Positions 37,093-47,195 of a stretch of DNA of 64,000 nucleotides are shown here, in pieces. The notes beneath the pieces were generated by a model, which saw nothing but the letters and a program-made list of their open reading frames with translations, did not search any database and had not been told where the DNA came from. Both the position numbers and the translations under genes were made by a program. This DNA is from Chryseosolibacter indicum (lineage in GTDB: Bacteria; Bacteroidota; Bacteroidia; Cytophagales; Cyclobacteriaceae), in NCBI RefSeq assembly GCF_018598585.1, contig NZ_JAHESD010000001.1, forward strand, positions 1 through 64,000. Reading direction: 5' to 3'. Position 1 is the first letter of the stretch. Every line of letters starts with the position of its first letter.

Positions 37093-38046
37093 TTATTTTT
37101 TGCGCTTCAATACTTTTTCAACTGATGCTACAATATTTTCGGTGCTTAATCCATATTTTTTCAGTAGTTGTGTTGGTGTTCCACTTTCTCCAAAAGAATC
37201 GTTTACCGCAACCATTTCAATAGGAGTAGGGCGGAATCTGCTAAGTACCTGCGCAACACTGTCGCCAAGACCACCGTTCATCTGATGCTCTTCAGCAGTT
37301 ACAACACAACCTGTTTTTTCAACAGAGGTAAGTATAGCTTCAACATCCAACGGTTTAATGGTATGGATATTAATTACCTCGGCACTGATTCCTTTTTCGG
37401 CCAATATTGCTTCTGCTTCAATTGCGAACCAAACTAAATGACCACAGGCAAAAATGGTAACATCTTTACCTTCAATCATTTTATCTGCTTTACCAATAGT
37501 GAATGGTCTACCTGTAGTAAAGATCGGCCAGCTTGGTCTCCCAAAACGTAAGTAAGTTGGGCCAACATGGTCTCCTAAAGCGAGTGTTGCCACGCGTGTT
37601 TGTTCATAGTCACATGGCACGATAACTGTCATACCCGGCAGCATTTTCATCATTCCAATGTCCTCGAGGATCTGGTGGGTAGCACCATCTTCACCTAGTG
37701 TTAAGCCAGCGTGAGAAGCACAGATCTTAACGTTTTTGTCAGAATAAGCAATAGATTGACGAATTTGGTCATAGACACGACCTGTAGAGAAGTTTGCGAA
37801 GGTTCCTGTGAAAGGTATCTTTCCTCCTATGGTCATTCCGGCAGCCATTCCCATCATGTTTGCTTCAGCAATGCCGACCTGGTAGAAGCGCTCAGGAAAA
37901 TCTTTCTTAAAGGCGTCCATTTTAAGAGAGCCAGTAAGGTCAGCACATAGCGCAACTACATTTGGGTTTTTCTTACCTAGTTCATGCAAACCTGCACCAA
38001 AGCCAGAACGTGTATCTTTTTTTTCTGTGAATGAGAACTTCATCAT
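37093..38046 (-). CDS. Transketolase C-terminal subunit
   Basis: The pyrimidine-binding and C-terminal domains of a split transketolase, 317 residues. It has [28 protein letters not shown], with the cofactor-activating glutamate near residue 60, and the C-terminal [15 protein letters not shown]. The thiamine-diphosphate-binding N-terminal half is needed for activity, but no such gene lies next to it on either side, so it must be encoded elsewhere. Could also be a related 1-deoxyxylulose synthase-like subunit, but transketolase is the better match. Confidence 0.88.
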   Translation of the reverse strand: MMKFSFTEKKDTRSGFGAGLHELGKKNPNVVALCADLTGSLKMDAFKKDFPERFYQVGIAEANMMGMAAGMTIGGKIPFTGTFANFSTGRVYDQIRQSIAYSDKNVKICASHAGLTLGEDGATHQILEDIGMMKMLPGMTVIVPCDYEQTRVATLALGDHVGPTYLRFGRPSWPIFTTGRPFTIGKADKMIEGKDVTIFACGHLVWFAIEAEAILAEKGISAEVINIHTIKPLDVEAILTSVEKTGCVVTAEEHQMNGGLGDSVAQVLSRFRPTPIEMVAVNDSFGESGTPTQLLKKYGLSTENIVASVEKVLKRKK

Positions 38047-38212
38047 GGTAATTAGAATTGAAAAAAATGCTTCGCGAAAGTCGTAAAATAATTCTGTTTT
38101 GCCAGCACCTTTCCGAGAATCTGTTAATGTTTGTTAAAATTTAATAAATCCCCCAATTGGTTTCAAACCCTTTAAAAACAGGGCCGTAATGGTTGTTAAA
38201 CGAAACAACCCC

Positions 38213-38311
38213 ATGAAAGAACCAGCACACAACAACCGCAATCTTTGGATACTCTTTCTGATTTGCCTATTGATAGCCCTAATACCCTGGGTCGTTTTAT
38301 CTCTCGCATAA
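38213..38311 (+). CDS. Possible 32-residue single-span membrane protein
   Basis: A short ORF (MKEPAHNNRNLW then a ~20-residue hydrophobic segment ending VVLSLA) on the plus strand between the divergent transketolase subunit and the convergent hexosaminidase gene, whose stop is 9 bp away. Just before the ATG lies a small hairpin (ggttgtt / aacaacc, 38191-38210). The polar N terminus plus membrane span suggests a real small membrane protein, but length leaves much doubt. Confidence 0.4.
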   Translation: MKEPAHNNRNLWILFLICLLIALIPWVVLSLA

Positions 38312-38319
38312 AGCGTAAA

Positions 38320-40221
38320 CTACCTGCCTCTTTTTGTCAGGTCTTCCGTTTTCAAGGAGATCAACCTCCCAATAGGCTTTCCGTTTTTGTAGGTTATTAC
38401 CCTGAAATTGTCGGCTCCATCTGGGTAAACCAGAGGACCTTTTGTATATGCGGGGGAATATTTGCCAGGGATGGTATTATCTACGGTGTAATGGATCGTT
38501 AATCCTTCTACTTCTGTTGAAAGCTCAATTGTAAGTTGAGTACCTTTCTTTTTTACATTGATGATTGGGTCATATAAACTTGTTGAATAGTTGATGTTTG
38601 CAAAATCAAACCTTTTAAAATGATCTTCTACTTTGGGAATAAAGTTGCTCCAGTTCTTTCTGTATTTAGGCGACCATAGGGATTCAGAGACTGCAAATGC
38701 CCTTGGATAGGTCATGTATTCAACCTGATGGGTAGTTGGTATCTGTTCCGTCCAGAGGTTGCCCTGACCGCCCAATATAAATGTTGAATCAACACCTGCA
38801 GGAAGTGGTTCATGTGCATATGTATCTTTTAACCTTGCATAGTTATAGATAGGGGGTTCAATAGAAGGTTCGCCTTGCCCCATATCCAGGTAGTACATTG
38901 GATTAGGGCTCATTACTACCTGGTGTTTCTGATGAGCAGCCTCAATACCACCCTTTGTACCACGCCAGCTCATTACAGCTGCACCAGGAGCCAGACCTCC
39001 TTCAAGTATCTCATCCCAGCCAATAACTTTTTTGTTTTTGTCCATGATAAGTTTTGTTAACCGCTTTGTGAAGTAGCTCTGTAGCTCTTCGGCATTTTTT
39101 ATCTTGTTGGCTTTCATGAAGGCAGTAACTTTAGGATCTTTCTCCCAATAGCCTTTATAGCATTCGTCTCCTCCAATGTGAATGAACTCAAATGGGAATA
39201 GTGTAGCTACTTCAGTAAAAACTTTGTCAAGAAATTTATAAACGTTCTCGTCAGCCGGGTTAAGGGTATTATCAATATGCATTGTAAATTTTCCATTGCC
39301 ATGCCAGGTAGAGAACTTGCTACCAGGGTTTACTTTTATTGTTGTATCTTTTGTTACGCAAAGTTCCGGATAAGCTGCCAATGCTGCCATGCTATGACCG
39401 GGTACATCTATTTCCGGGAGAATTTCTATATAACGCTCCTTTGCATATTGCACTACTTCTTTAATATCATCCTGTGTATAAAAGCCGCCTTCAGTAGGTT
39501 TTTCTCCCGGTTTGGGAGGTTCATTTGTTCCGAAATGTCCTACACGAGGTACGCGCCAGGCACCTACAGAAGTAAGTCTTGGAAGGGCTTTGATCTCAAC
39601 TCTCCATCCTTGGTCGTCAGTTAAATGCCAGTGAAAGCGGTTAAATTTATAGCGCGCCATCTGATCAATATAATTCTTCACGTATTCTTTTGGAAAGAAG
39701 TGCCGACTAACATCAAGCATAATTCCTCGCCAGGAGAAACGTGGGTAATCAACAATGGATACAAGGGGAATTTGCCAACTTACATTGCTTACTTTCTGTT
39801 TGCTTTCGATCTCATCAGGTAATAATTGAACCAGTGTTTGAAGACCATAGAAGATACCAGTGGCATTGTTTGCCTTGATGGTGATAAGGTTTGATGTGGC
39901 ATCAAGGGTATAGCCTTCCTGGCCAATAATAGTTTCAGGCTTTTGATTAATTATTAGTTGAATACCTGCGTTACCACTGTTTGCAGTAGACAATGTTAAA
40001 CCTGAAGCAGTTTGTAACTTTTCTATAAACATACGGGCGCTACGTGTCACTTCCGGCTCGCCTCCTGGAATTATGAGGGCAGTTTTACTATTAAACACGA
40101 AGGTGCCCGGATTTTTCTTTAGCTGCACTGGTTCAGGAATGACAGATATGTCCTGAGAAAAGATAGGGTTACAAATGCAGAGTAATACGATGATTACAAC
40201 ATAACGTCCCGATAGTTTCAT
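38320..40221 (-). CDS. Beta-N-acetylhexosaminidase, GH20
   Basis: A secreted 633-residue glycoside hydrolase that removes terminal N-acetylhexosamines. Signal peptide ending IFSQ, a GH20b N-terminal domain (~25-150), then the TIM barrel starting RFSWRGIMLDVSRHFF with HWHLTDDQGWR, and the catalytic Asp-Glu pair in HIGGDECYKGYW. A C-terminal chitobiase-like beta domain (about 545-633) follows. Probable role: scavenging chitin, mucin-like or peptidoglycan-derived sugars. Confidence 0.95.
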   Translation of the reverse strand: MKLSGRYVVIIVLLCICNPIFSQDISVIPEPVQLKKNPGTFVFNSKTALIIPGGEPEVTRSARMFIEKLQTASGLTLSTANSGNAGIQLIINQKPETIIGQEGYTLDATSNLITIKANNATGIFYGLQTLVQLLPDEIESKQKVSNVSWQIPLVSIVDYPRFSWRGIMLDVSRHFFPKEYVKNYIDQMARYKFNRFHWHLTDDQGWRVEIKALPRLTSVGAWRVPRVGHFGTNEPPKPGEKPTEGGFYTQDDIKEVVQYAKERYIEILPEIDVPGHSMAALAAYPELCVTKDTTIKVNPGSKFSTWHGNGKFTMHIDNTLNPADENVYKFLDKVFTEVATLFPFEFIHIGGDECYKGYWEKDPKVTAFMKANKIKNAEELQSYFTKRLTKLIMDKNKKVIGWDEILEGGLAPGAAVMSWRGTKGGIEAAHQKHQVVMSPNPMYYLDMGQGEPSIEPPIYNYARLKDTYAHEPLPAGVDSTFILGGQGNLWTEQIPTTHQVEYMTYPRAFAVSESLWSPKYRKNWSNFIPKVEDHFKRFDFANINYSTSLYDPIINVKKKGTQLTIELSTEVEGLTIHYTVDNTIPGKYSPAYTKGPLVYPDGADNFRVITYKNGKPIGRLISLKTEDLTKRGR

Positions 40222-40304
40222 TTACTGTGTGTTTATGGGTTATAAGTAAAGTTAATATTAAGAAGCAGTTGCCGGCAATCATAATTATTACTGCGTTATA
40301 AACA

Positions 40305-40333
40305 AAATAAGTGGCCGGTGGGGCCACTTATTT
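40305..40333 (-). terminator. Terminator of treS
   Basis: A perfect 12-bp stem (aaataagtggcc / ggccacttattt) with loop ggtgg between the treS stop and the hexosaminidase gene; the minus-strand continuation is T-rich. Confidence 0.8.
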
Positions 40334-40365
40334 ATAGGTCTTGATATATCTCTTCGTAGTAGTTT

Positions 40366-43300
40366 TTATACTACAGCCAACTCATGTGATTCTTTCTTAA
40401 CAAGTGATTTGATACCACGGATAGGAATTAACACCCATGAAGGACGGTTGTTCAGCTCATAGTTTAATTCGTAGATGGCTTTCTCCAAGAGGAATGTAGT
40501 CAATAGTGTTTCAAGATCTTCTCGTTCTTTCGGTACGAAAGGTCTTCCCTGAACTGTTTCTAGGTAAGATTGCATGAAGAACTGACTCATGTAGTGATAC
40601 CATTGCTCGGCAAAAGGCATTAACTTACTGATGTCTTCCTGACGGATCTGGTTATCAAGGAATAAACTTGCATATGCAGCATAGTGATACGAACGTAACA
40701 TGCCGGCTACATCCCGAAGTGCGGAGCGTTTCAGACGTCTCTCACTGTAACTCCTTGCTGGTTCTCCTTCAAAATCTGTGATAATAAAATCTTTACCTGT
40801 AAAGAGCACCTGCCCAAGGTGATAGTCACCGTGTATTCTTATCTTGGCTACATCAATCTTTTTCTTGTAGATATTCTTCAGGGTATTTAGGATGTCCTCT
40901 TTCATATCGAGTATTTCTTTAGCTTCCTGCTGAATTTCTTCAGGCAGTTTGCTAAGGTTTCGGCTCAAGTTCTGAAATGTTCCTCTCACCAAAGATTGCA
41001 ATCCTGAATACAGTGATCGCTGATAGTGTAATGAGTAAGGCTCAGGTTTAAAATCAGGATGATCATTATTGGAAGCAAGTGCAATATGCATTTCGCCTGT
41101 TCTTTGCCCAAGTAAACGCGTGCGTTCTACCACCGGACCTTCGAGCAGATGCTTCATCTGTTCGGGAGTATCTTCATAGATAATAGGATCTAAAATATTC
41201 CCTTTTGTATCTGTAGTTATGTTAAGTTCTCCGCCGGTGAGAATTCTTTCATTATAATCATCAAGGCGGTCAAGCATATAAGCCCATGCATCGCCATTAC
41301 TTTCTACCATTTGTTGCATCATCCCTAATACCATAGTTCCATTGTCCAGCTTCCATTCTATGGAACCTACAAAGCCGGGAATGTGATCAAACTTTGCATG
41401 CTCAGTAAGGAAGTGAGAAATTTCCAGGTCTGGGTTGATAGCCTTGTCTACCTTCCTGTATAACTTGAGGAAGTAACAGTTATCATAAATAATGGAAGTG
41501 TTACTTTGTTCTGCAGACAACACACGCGCCTTTATCTTATCATGATCTCGCACGTATTCTTCAAGTTTCGCGTTACCTTTAAATTGTATGAAGTTTCCTT
41601 TTGCTTGTGCTGCCATGTTCTGAATGATTGCAAGCTGCAGGTCGAGGCCATACAAGGCATCATAGAGAACACCCTCTTCTTCACCAACTTTCAACCTCGA
41701 AAGCACAGATTGCGGACAAGATTCACGTATCTTGTATGCAAATTGTTCTTTACCAAAAGACACAGGCAGCTGATAAGTATCTGGCAGACCACTTTGGTAT
41801 GTAACTTCAATCATGAGTAATATCGCATGGTTGTCATTGAGCGGTATGCTTGTATGATCAATAATCTGGATATTCTCAATATTCCTGCTTTTGCCGCCGA
41901 ACCATCGCATTCGCATCATGTAGCTTGGCAGAATTTTACTTTCAAGCGTATCGATAAGTCTTTTGCTTAATACTCCATTCCAGGTGTCTAATTCAAACAT
42001 CGGTAATGAGTCTGCAATTATTACATCCTGACTTACCTTGTTCAATATAAACCACTGGCACTCGTTACCACCCATGGTGAAAAAGTAAGGAGTGTCAGCT
42101 TTAATGCTAGGGAATTTATTTTTACTGAATACCTCTACAGGAACATAACCCTTAAATTCATTTAAATCTAACTCAACCGGTTGGGTATATCTTGAAAGGT
42201 TTACAATAACCAGCATGGTTTCATCTTCATACGTGCGGGTAAAAGCAAGAATCTTTGGATTTTCGCTCTGTATAAACTTCATGTCACCACGACTTAATGA
42301 CTTATATTGCTTGCGTTTGTTTATCATGCGTTTCATCCACCACAATAGGGACGATGTGTTCTTGCTTTGAAGATCAACATTCACTGATTCGTAGTGGTAT
42401 TCAGGATCAAGAATGATAGGCAGATACAAGCGGTGAGGGTTGGATTCAGAGAAGCCCGCATTTCTATCTGCAGACCATTGCATTGGTGTGCGTACACCAT
42501 CACGATCGCCTAAATAGAAGTTGTCGCCCATGCCTATCTCATCACCGTAATAGATTACCGGAGTACCAGGCATTGAAAACAGCAGGTAATTCAGCAGCTC
42601 AATCTTTTTCCTGTTATTACCCATTAAAGGCGCAAGCCTGTGACGGATACCAAGGTTAATACGTGCGCGTGGATCTTTTACATACACTTTGTACATGTAG
42701 TCGCGTTCTTCGTCAGTAACCATTTCAAGTGTCAACTCATCGTGATTGCGGAGAAACATTGCCCACTGGCATGTTTCCGGAATAGGAGGAGTTTGATCAA
42801 AGATATCGGTTATTGGGTAGCGATCTTCTGTCTGTAAGGCCATAAACATTCTTGGCATTACAGGAAAGTGATAGTTCATGTGGCATTCATCGCCGTGGCC
42901 AAAGTAAGAAGCAGAATCTTCAGGCCACATGTTAGCCTCTGCAAGAAGGAGCGTTCCCGGAAATTTTTCATCAACGTACTTTCTTAACTTTTTAAGAAAG
43001 GCATGTGTTTCAGGAAGGTTTTCTCCATTGGTTCCTTCGCGTTCAAACAGGTATGGAACTGCATCAAGCCTGAAACCATCTACACCAAGATTACACCAAT
43101 AGTCTATTATCTTAAATACTTCTTCCTGTACTAAAGGATTGTCATAGTTAAGATCTGGTTGATGGTGAAAGAAGCGGTGCCAGTAGTATTGTTGTGCTAC
43201 AGGGTCCCATGCCCAGTTAGAGGTCTCGAAATCCTGAAAGATGATACGTACATCTTTAAATTGATTTGGATCATCAGTCCATACATAATACTCCCTTTCC

Positions 43301-43692
43301 GGCGATCCTTTTGGTGCTTTACGTGCGCGCTGAAACCACGGGTGTTGATCAGAGGTGTGGTTAATAACCAACTCTGTAATTACCTTGAGATTTCTTTTAT
43401 GTGCTTCGTTGAGAAAATTCTGAAACTGTTGAATATCTCCGTACGAGGGGTTTATATTGTAGTAATCAGCAATATCATAGCCATCATCTTTTAATGGTGA
43501 TGGATAGAAGGGCAGAAGCCATATTGCCGTTATCCCCAAATCCTGGAGGTAATCAAGTTTCTCCATTAATCCTTTAAAGTCACCGATACCATCACCATTA
43601 CCATCGCGAAACGCTTTGATGTGAAGTTCATATATCACTGCATCCTTATACCAATGCAACCTGCTATCTAGTGCTGACGCGCTTTCTCCCAT
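40366..43692 (-). CDS. treS: Trehalose synthase-maltokinase fusion
   Basis: An 1108-residue two-enzyme protein. Residues 1-~550 are GH13 trehalose synthase that interconverts maltose and trehalose (IWLLPFYPSPLKDDGYDI, GFRLDAVPYLFERE with the nucleophile Asp, LLAEANMWPED and LRNHDELT). Residues ~570-1108 resemble maltokinase, which makes maltose-1-phosphate (HGDYHLGQVLF and DFEGEP for the phosphotransfer and metal sites). This fusion feeds the GlgE pathway to alpha-glucan in other bacteria. glgE and glgB are not in the window. The gap upstream contains a near-match (TGGCAACCTTTTTTG, 43943-43957 minus) to the box described for 52-54 kb. Confidence 0.95.
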   Translation of the reverse strand: MGESASALDSRLHWYKDAVIYELHIKAFRDGNGDGIGDFKGLMEKLDYLQDLGITAIWLLPFYPSPLKDDGYDIADYYNINPSYGDIQQFQNFLNEAHKRNLKVITELVINHTSDQHPWFQRARKAPKGSPEREYYVWTDDPNQFKDVRIIFQDFETSNWAWDPVAQQYYWHRFFHHQPDLNYDNPLVQEEVFKIIDYWCNLGVDGFRLDAVPYLFEREGTNGENLPETHAFLKKLRKYVDEKFPGTLLLAEANMWPEDSASYFGHGDECHMNYHFPVMPRMFMALQTEDRYPITDIFDQTPPIPETCQWAMFLRNHDELTLEMVTDEERDYMYKVYVKDPRARINLGIRHRLAPLMGNNRKKIELLNYLLFSMPGTPVIYYGDEIGMGDNFYLGDRDGVRTPMQWSADRNAGFSESNPHRLYLPIILDPEYHYESVNVDLQSKNTSSLLWWMKRMINKRKQYKSLSRGDMKFIQSENPKILAFTRTYEDETMLVIVNLSRYTQPVELDLNEFKGYVPVEVFSKNKFPSIKADTPYFFTMGGNECQWFILNKVSQDVIIADSLPMFELDTWNGVLSKRLIDTLESKILPSYMMRMRWFGGKSRNIENIQIIDHTSIPLNDNHAILLMIEVTYQSGLPDTYQLPVSFGKEQFAYKIRESCPQSVLSRLKVGEEEGVLYDALYGLDLQLAIIQNMAAQAKGNFIQFKGNAKLEEYVRDHDKIKARVLSAEQSNTSIIYDNCYFLKLYRKVDKAINPDLEISHFLTEHAKFDHIPGFVGSIEWKLDNGTMVLGMMQQMVESNGDAWAYMLDRLDDYNERILTGGELNITTDTKGNILDPIIYEDTPEQMKHLLEGPVVERTRLLGQRTGEMHIALASNNDHPDFKPEPYSLHYQRSLYSGLQSLVRGTFQNLSRNLSKLPEEIQQEAKEILDMKEDILNTLKNIYKKKIDVAKIRIHGDYHLGQVLFTGKDFIITDFEGEPARSYSERRLKRSALRDVAGMLRSYHYAAYASLFLDNQIRQEDISKLMPFAEQWYHYMSQFFMQSYLETVQGRPFVPKEREDLETLLTTFLLEKAIYELNYELNNRPSWVLIPIRGIKSLVKKESHELAVV

Positions 43693-44112
43693 ACCCGTTT
43701 TTATTAACTTGGACTTTTGAAATTCAGTTTTGATAATTTCGAACGAATGAGCAGTAAAAAGAATATGCCGTGTATTTAAATAGCATCAGAGTGATTGGGA
43801 AGTGCCAGGAGAGGTTCTCCTGGTATTCTTGGGTCGGAACACTGCTAACCGCACTTTACAAAGGCGAAATGCGGTCTGCGCACGTAACCTAATGCTATTA
43901 TAATGCTATTATGTTGATTATTTGCTCGTTATGAGCTCTTGACAAAAAAGGTTGCCAAAAAAAATCAGTATTAGACCTGAAATGGTAAAGACCTTTTTTG
44001 ATTTCTGTCCAGGTGCCAGGAAATTAAAGGATACTTTTTACCATTAGTGAGGGGGTTTAATTTGTATTTGCTTTTTGGTTTTACTTAAGTTTAAAATTAA
44101 AATAGAATATAT
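43693..44112. other. Intergenic region with hairpins between treS and the Fpg/Nei gene
   Basis: About 420 bp between two divergent genes. It contains an 8-bp perfect hairpin ccaggaga-ggt-tctcctgg (43805-43823), an accgca/tgcggt dyad (43848-43875) and an 11-bp tandem repeat taatgctatta (43890-43900 and 43901-43911). A GGCA...TTTTTT near-match (43943-43957) faces treS. No ORF of note was seen. This is probably a regulatory region; nothing is proven. Confidence 0.55.
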
Positions 44113-44886
44113 ATGCCCGAATTACCCGACCTTCAGGTTTTCAGCCGAAATCTTACGAAACTTCTTGTTGGCAAGGAAGTAAAGACTGTTAATGTTCCTA
44201 ATGCCAAGAAGTTAAATGTATCTGCTAATGAGCTAAAAAAAAGTATTTCAGGCAGTAAGGTGTCAAAAGTATATAGAGAAGGAAAGGAACTTCAGATTGC
44301 TTTTGATAATGATCAGGTGCTTGCACTGCACCTCATGTTGAGGGGTAAGCTTCATTTCTTTGAGGGTAAGAATACGCAAAAGTCTATAGTGATAGAGTTG
44401 CTATTTACTGATGATACGGGTTTGGCTATGTCTGATTTTCAAGGACAAGCCACACCAACATTAAATCCCGAAAAAAGGGATACGGTAGATGCGCTTGACG
44501 TTAATGTTACTTTTCTAAAAGAAACATTGAACAACTCCAAAGCCGCTATCAAGAATCTGCTGCTTGATCAGTATGTGATTAGAGGTATCGGAAATGCATA
44601 TGTAGATGAAATTTTATGGGAAGCCAGAATATCGCCATTCTCTATATCTAATAAGATTCCTGATGAACAAATTAAAGCATTGGCGAAAGCAATTAAAGCG
44701 GTGTTGACCGATGCAGAAAAAGCCATCTTGAAATCACATCCTGATATTATAAGCGGTGAGGTCAGAGACTTTTTGCAGATACACAATTCAAAGAAAACAC
44801 ACAGCCCAACAGGAGGAGAAATTCTTATTAAGGAAGGAGGAGGAAGAAAAACTTATTATACCGAGGAACAGGAGCTTTTTAAATAG
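44113..44886 (+). CDS. Fpg/Nei family DNA glycosylase lacking zinc-finger cysteines
   Basis: Base-excision repair glycosylase/AP lyase of 257 residues. The catalytic N terminus PELPDLQ (Pro2, Glu3) is intact, LMLRGKL contains the Lys used in catalysis, and the H2TH helix region is QYVIRGIGNAYVDEILWEARISP. The C-terminal zinc finger is replaced: where CPxCG ... YYCPxCQ is expected the sequence reads SPTGG and YYTEEQE, with the DNA-contacting Arg of GRKTYY retained. This resembles the 'zincless finger' of NEIL1-type proteins. So likely active, with oxidised pyrimidines or 8-oxoG as substrate. Confidence 0.88.
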   Translation: MPELPDLQVFSRNLTKLLVGKEVKTVNVPNAKKLNVSANELKKSISGSKVSKVYREGKELQIAFDNDQVLALHLMLRGKLHFFEGKNTQKSIVIELLFTDDTGLAMSDFQGQATPTLNPEKRDTVDALDVNVTFLKETLNNSKAAIKNLLLDQYVIRGIGNAYVDEILWEARISPFSISNKIPDEQIKALAKAIKAVLTDAEKAILKSHPDIISGEVRDFLQIHNSKKTHSPTGGEILIKEGGGRKTYYTEEQELFK

Positions 44887-45244
44887 GGTGGTGTAAGAGT
44901 ATTTCCATTTTAGAACGATTGAGGGGAGACATAAGAGAAACGTTTTTCTCCATCTCCTTGCTCTGTTAGCACTTTACCGATTCTTTAAAAAGTAAGTAAG
45001 ACTAACTTCATGAGTTAGGCTGAAATTAATGGCAGAATTGAGGACTTATATAAGCGATTATAACGCTATTTCAGTAGGCCATTGGTCAAAAGATTATGAT
45101 GTGGAATAGGAGTATTGAGGTAAGCGTTTATAATTGGTTTAACATTTTCTTATTGATTTAATGCCTTTAGTCTGACCACTTGCCAGCGACAGCCGTATTT
45201 TTGGTCAGATTGGTACAATTTTTTTCCTGCTGCTTACAATCCTT
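44887..45244. other. Intergenic region without recognisable features
   Basis: About 358 bp between the DNA glycosylase and glycosyltransferase genes, both on the plus strand. I found no terminator with a T run, no repeat and no credible small ORF. Confidence 0.55.
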
Positions 45245-46495
45245 ATGAAAATCCATTCTCCTCAAACTGGCAAAAAAGGATTGAATGGTCATACCATTCT
45301 ATTCCTATCGCTTCCCAAGCACGATGGACATTACACATCTACGCCCTGGCAGATTGCGGCACAACTTGCGAAGCAGAACAAGGTTATTTTTGTAGATCAT
45401 CCGTTTACCTTTGTTGATCTGCTTACAGGCTTTTTTAAGCCTGGAATTAAAAAAAGATTCAAGGCCTTTTTTGGAAGTAAGTCTTTTACAAAGAACGATG
45501 TTCACGTTATTCTTACTCCATTTGTCTGGCCCGTTAACTTTTTACCAAAGGGAAAACTTTATGATTTCTTTTCCTATTTAAATCACAGAATCCTGGCATC
45601 ACGGGTAAATGGGTATCTGCGAAAGCATAGTATTGATTCTGTTATATATGTAAATTCATTTAATTTTTATTTTCCTGCTCTTCACCGTTACCTTAAGACA
45701 TCTGTTGTTTTGGATGTCTATCATTGTATTGATCCAATGGTGAAAGCATTTACAGTTAAGCACGGCCAGTATTTGCAGCAGGAGGCGGCACAGGAGGCTG
45801 ATCTTATTATTTCAACAGCACCATCACTGCAAAAATCGTTCATGGATAGAGGTTTCCAGAAGAGTTATCTTGTTCCTAACGCAGCAAACTTTGAGTTGTT
45901 CAATAAGGCTGTTACCGACAAGACTATTTATAAAAAGCTTGATGGAATTGAAGGTAAGGTAATGGGCTACCTTGGGAATATTGAGCGCAGAACTGATTTT
46001 GAATTATTAAGACGAGTGCTTGACCAATTGCCCGAATGGCAGCTGGTATTGGCTGGTCCTGTAGAACGACAATATGTTCCTGTGGAAATATTTGAGCACA
46101 AAAGAATTCATTTTATAGGTCCTGTGCCACATGAAGAAGCGCCATCAGTAGTAAGGCGGTTTGATGTAGCGTTAATACCATTTAAATGCGATGAAGTAAG
46201 TCAGGGTATCTATCCGCTTAAGTTATTTGAATATATGGCGGCAGGCAAGCCTGTTGTTTCTACTAACTTTAATCCTGATGTACTCTCAGAACTGAATGAA
46301 GTTGTTCATGTAGCAGAAACAGAGGAACAGTTTGCTGATTTTGTTTTGCTCGCCTACGCGACTGATTCACAAGAAAAAATGGAGAAACGTATACAGATTG
46401 CTGCTCAGAATACATGGGAGCAGCGGGCGCAACTTTTTAGCAGCTATCTTATTAAAGAATTAGACCTTAACCACCGGCTACCTTATGTCGCTTAA
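45245..46495 (+). CDS. Glycosyltransferase, GT-B fold (GT4/GT1-like)
   Basis: A 416-residue transferase. The N-terminal domain starts GHTILFLSLPKHDGHYTSTP; the second half has GYLGNIERRTDFELL and HFIGPVPHEEAPSVV, then VALIPFKCDEVSQGIYPLKLFEYMAAGKPVV, the acceptor-end signature of teichuronic-acid TuaH-like glycosyltransferases. Sugar unknown. Its last 11 bp overlap the next gene, so the two are translationally coupled. Confidence 0.88.
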   Translation: MKIHSPQTGKKGLNGHTILFLSLPKHDGHYTSTPWQIAAQLAKQNKVIFVDHPFTFVDLLTGFFKPGIKKRFKAFFGSKSFTKNDVHVILTPFVWPVNFLPKGKLYDFFSYLNHRILASRVNGYLRKHSIDSVIYVNSFNFYFPALHRYLKTSVVLDVYHCIDPMVKAFTVKHGQYLQQEAAQEADLIISTAPSLQKSFMDRGFQKSYLVPNAANFELFNKAVTDKTIYKKLDGIEGKVMGYLGNIERRTDFELLRRVLDQLPEWQLVLAGPVERQYVPVEIFEHKRIHFIGPVPHEEAPSVVRRFDVALIPFKCDEVSQGIYPLKLFEYMAAGKPVVSTNFNPDVLSELNEVVHVAETEEQFADFVLLAYATDSQEKMEKRIQIAAQNTWEQRAQLFSSYLIKELDLNHRLPYVA

Positions 46496-47195
46496 AGAGA
46501 AAATTAAAAGCAATCCCAAACTTAAGAAGTTTGTTCTTTCTGTAATATTTCGACGCAAGCCGTATGGATCTCGCGTTATGTGGTATATATGGCTGTGGTT
46601 AATCTTTCCTAAGTATTTTCGCCGTGGAATAAGCTGGCGGTCCCGCTTGGATTTGGTGCCGTTCAATAAGTTCTCCATCGGTAAATACTCGCGCATAGAA
46701 GAGAACGTGGTAATCAACAACGGCATGGGTGATGTAATCATTAAAGATGAGGTACATACAGGAATAGGATGTATTATCATTGGCCCCGTTACATTGCATA
46801 AACATGTTGGACTTTCTCAGTATGTACGCGTATTGGGGATGCATCATGGCAACGACGCAGATGTTCCTCATCATTATCAACCTTGTACAAAGGCTCCCAT
46901 AATTATGGAAGAAGATGCGTGGATAGGAACAGGGTCTGTTATTATGGGAAAGAAAAATGGCGAACCACTTGTATTGGGAAAATACTGCAGGGTAGGAGCA
47001 AACTCCGTTGTAATGGATGATGTACCCCCATATTCAATAGTAGTGGGCAGCCCCGCTAAGGTTGTTCGTGTCTGGGATTTCGAAACAAGGAAATGGGTGA
47101 AACCTGTTAATAAACAGCAAGAGAAAAGAACTGATCAATCCGATTCTGATTTAATTGATCTGATTCCTGAAATCCCTGCCTTTTCTAAAGCTTAA
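46485..47195 (+). CDS. Acyltransferase with left-handed beta-helix (hexapeptide repeats)
   Basis: A 236-residue acetyltransferase of the maltose/capsule O-acetyltransferase type. Hexapeptide turns run from about residue 62 to 185 (for example [60 protein letters not shown]), with an inserted loop containing His (LGMHHGND). The N-terminal ~40 residues contain an amphipathic/basic segment that may dock to the membrane. Encoded with the overlapping glycosyltransferase, so it probably acetylates the same glycan. Confidence 0.88.
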   Translation: MSLKEKIKSNPKLKKFVLSVIFRRKPYGSRVMWYIWLWLIFPKYFRRGISWRSRLDLVPFNKFSIGKYSRIEENVVINNGMGDVIIKDEVHTGIGCIIIGPVTLHKHVGLSQYVRVLGMHHGNDADVPHHYQPCTKAPIIMEEDAWIGTGSVIMGKKNGEPLVLGKYCRVGANSVVMDDVPPYSIVVGSPAKVVRVWDFETRKWVKPVNKQQEKRTDQSDSDLIDLIPEIPAFSKA

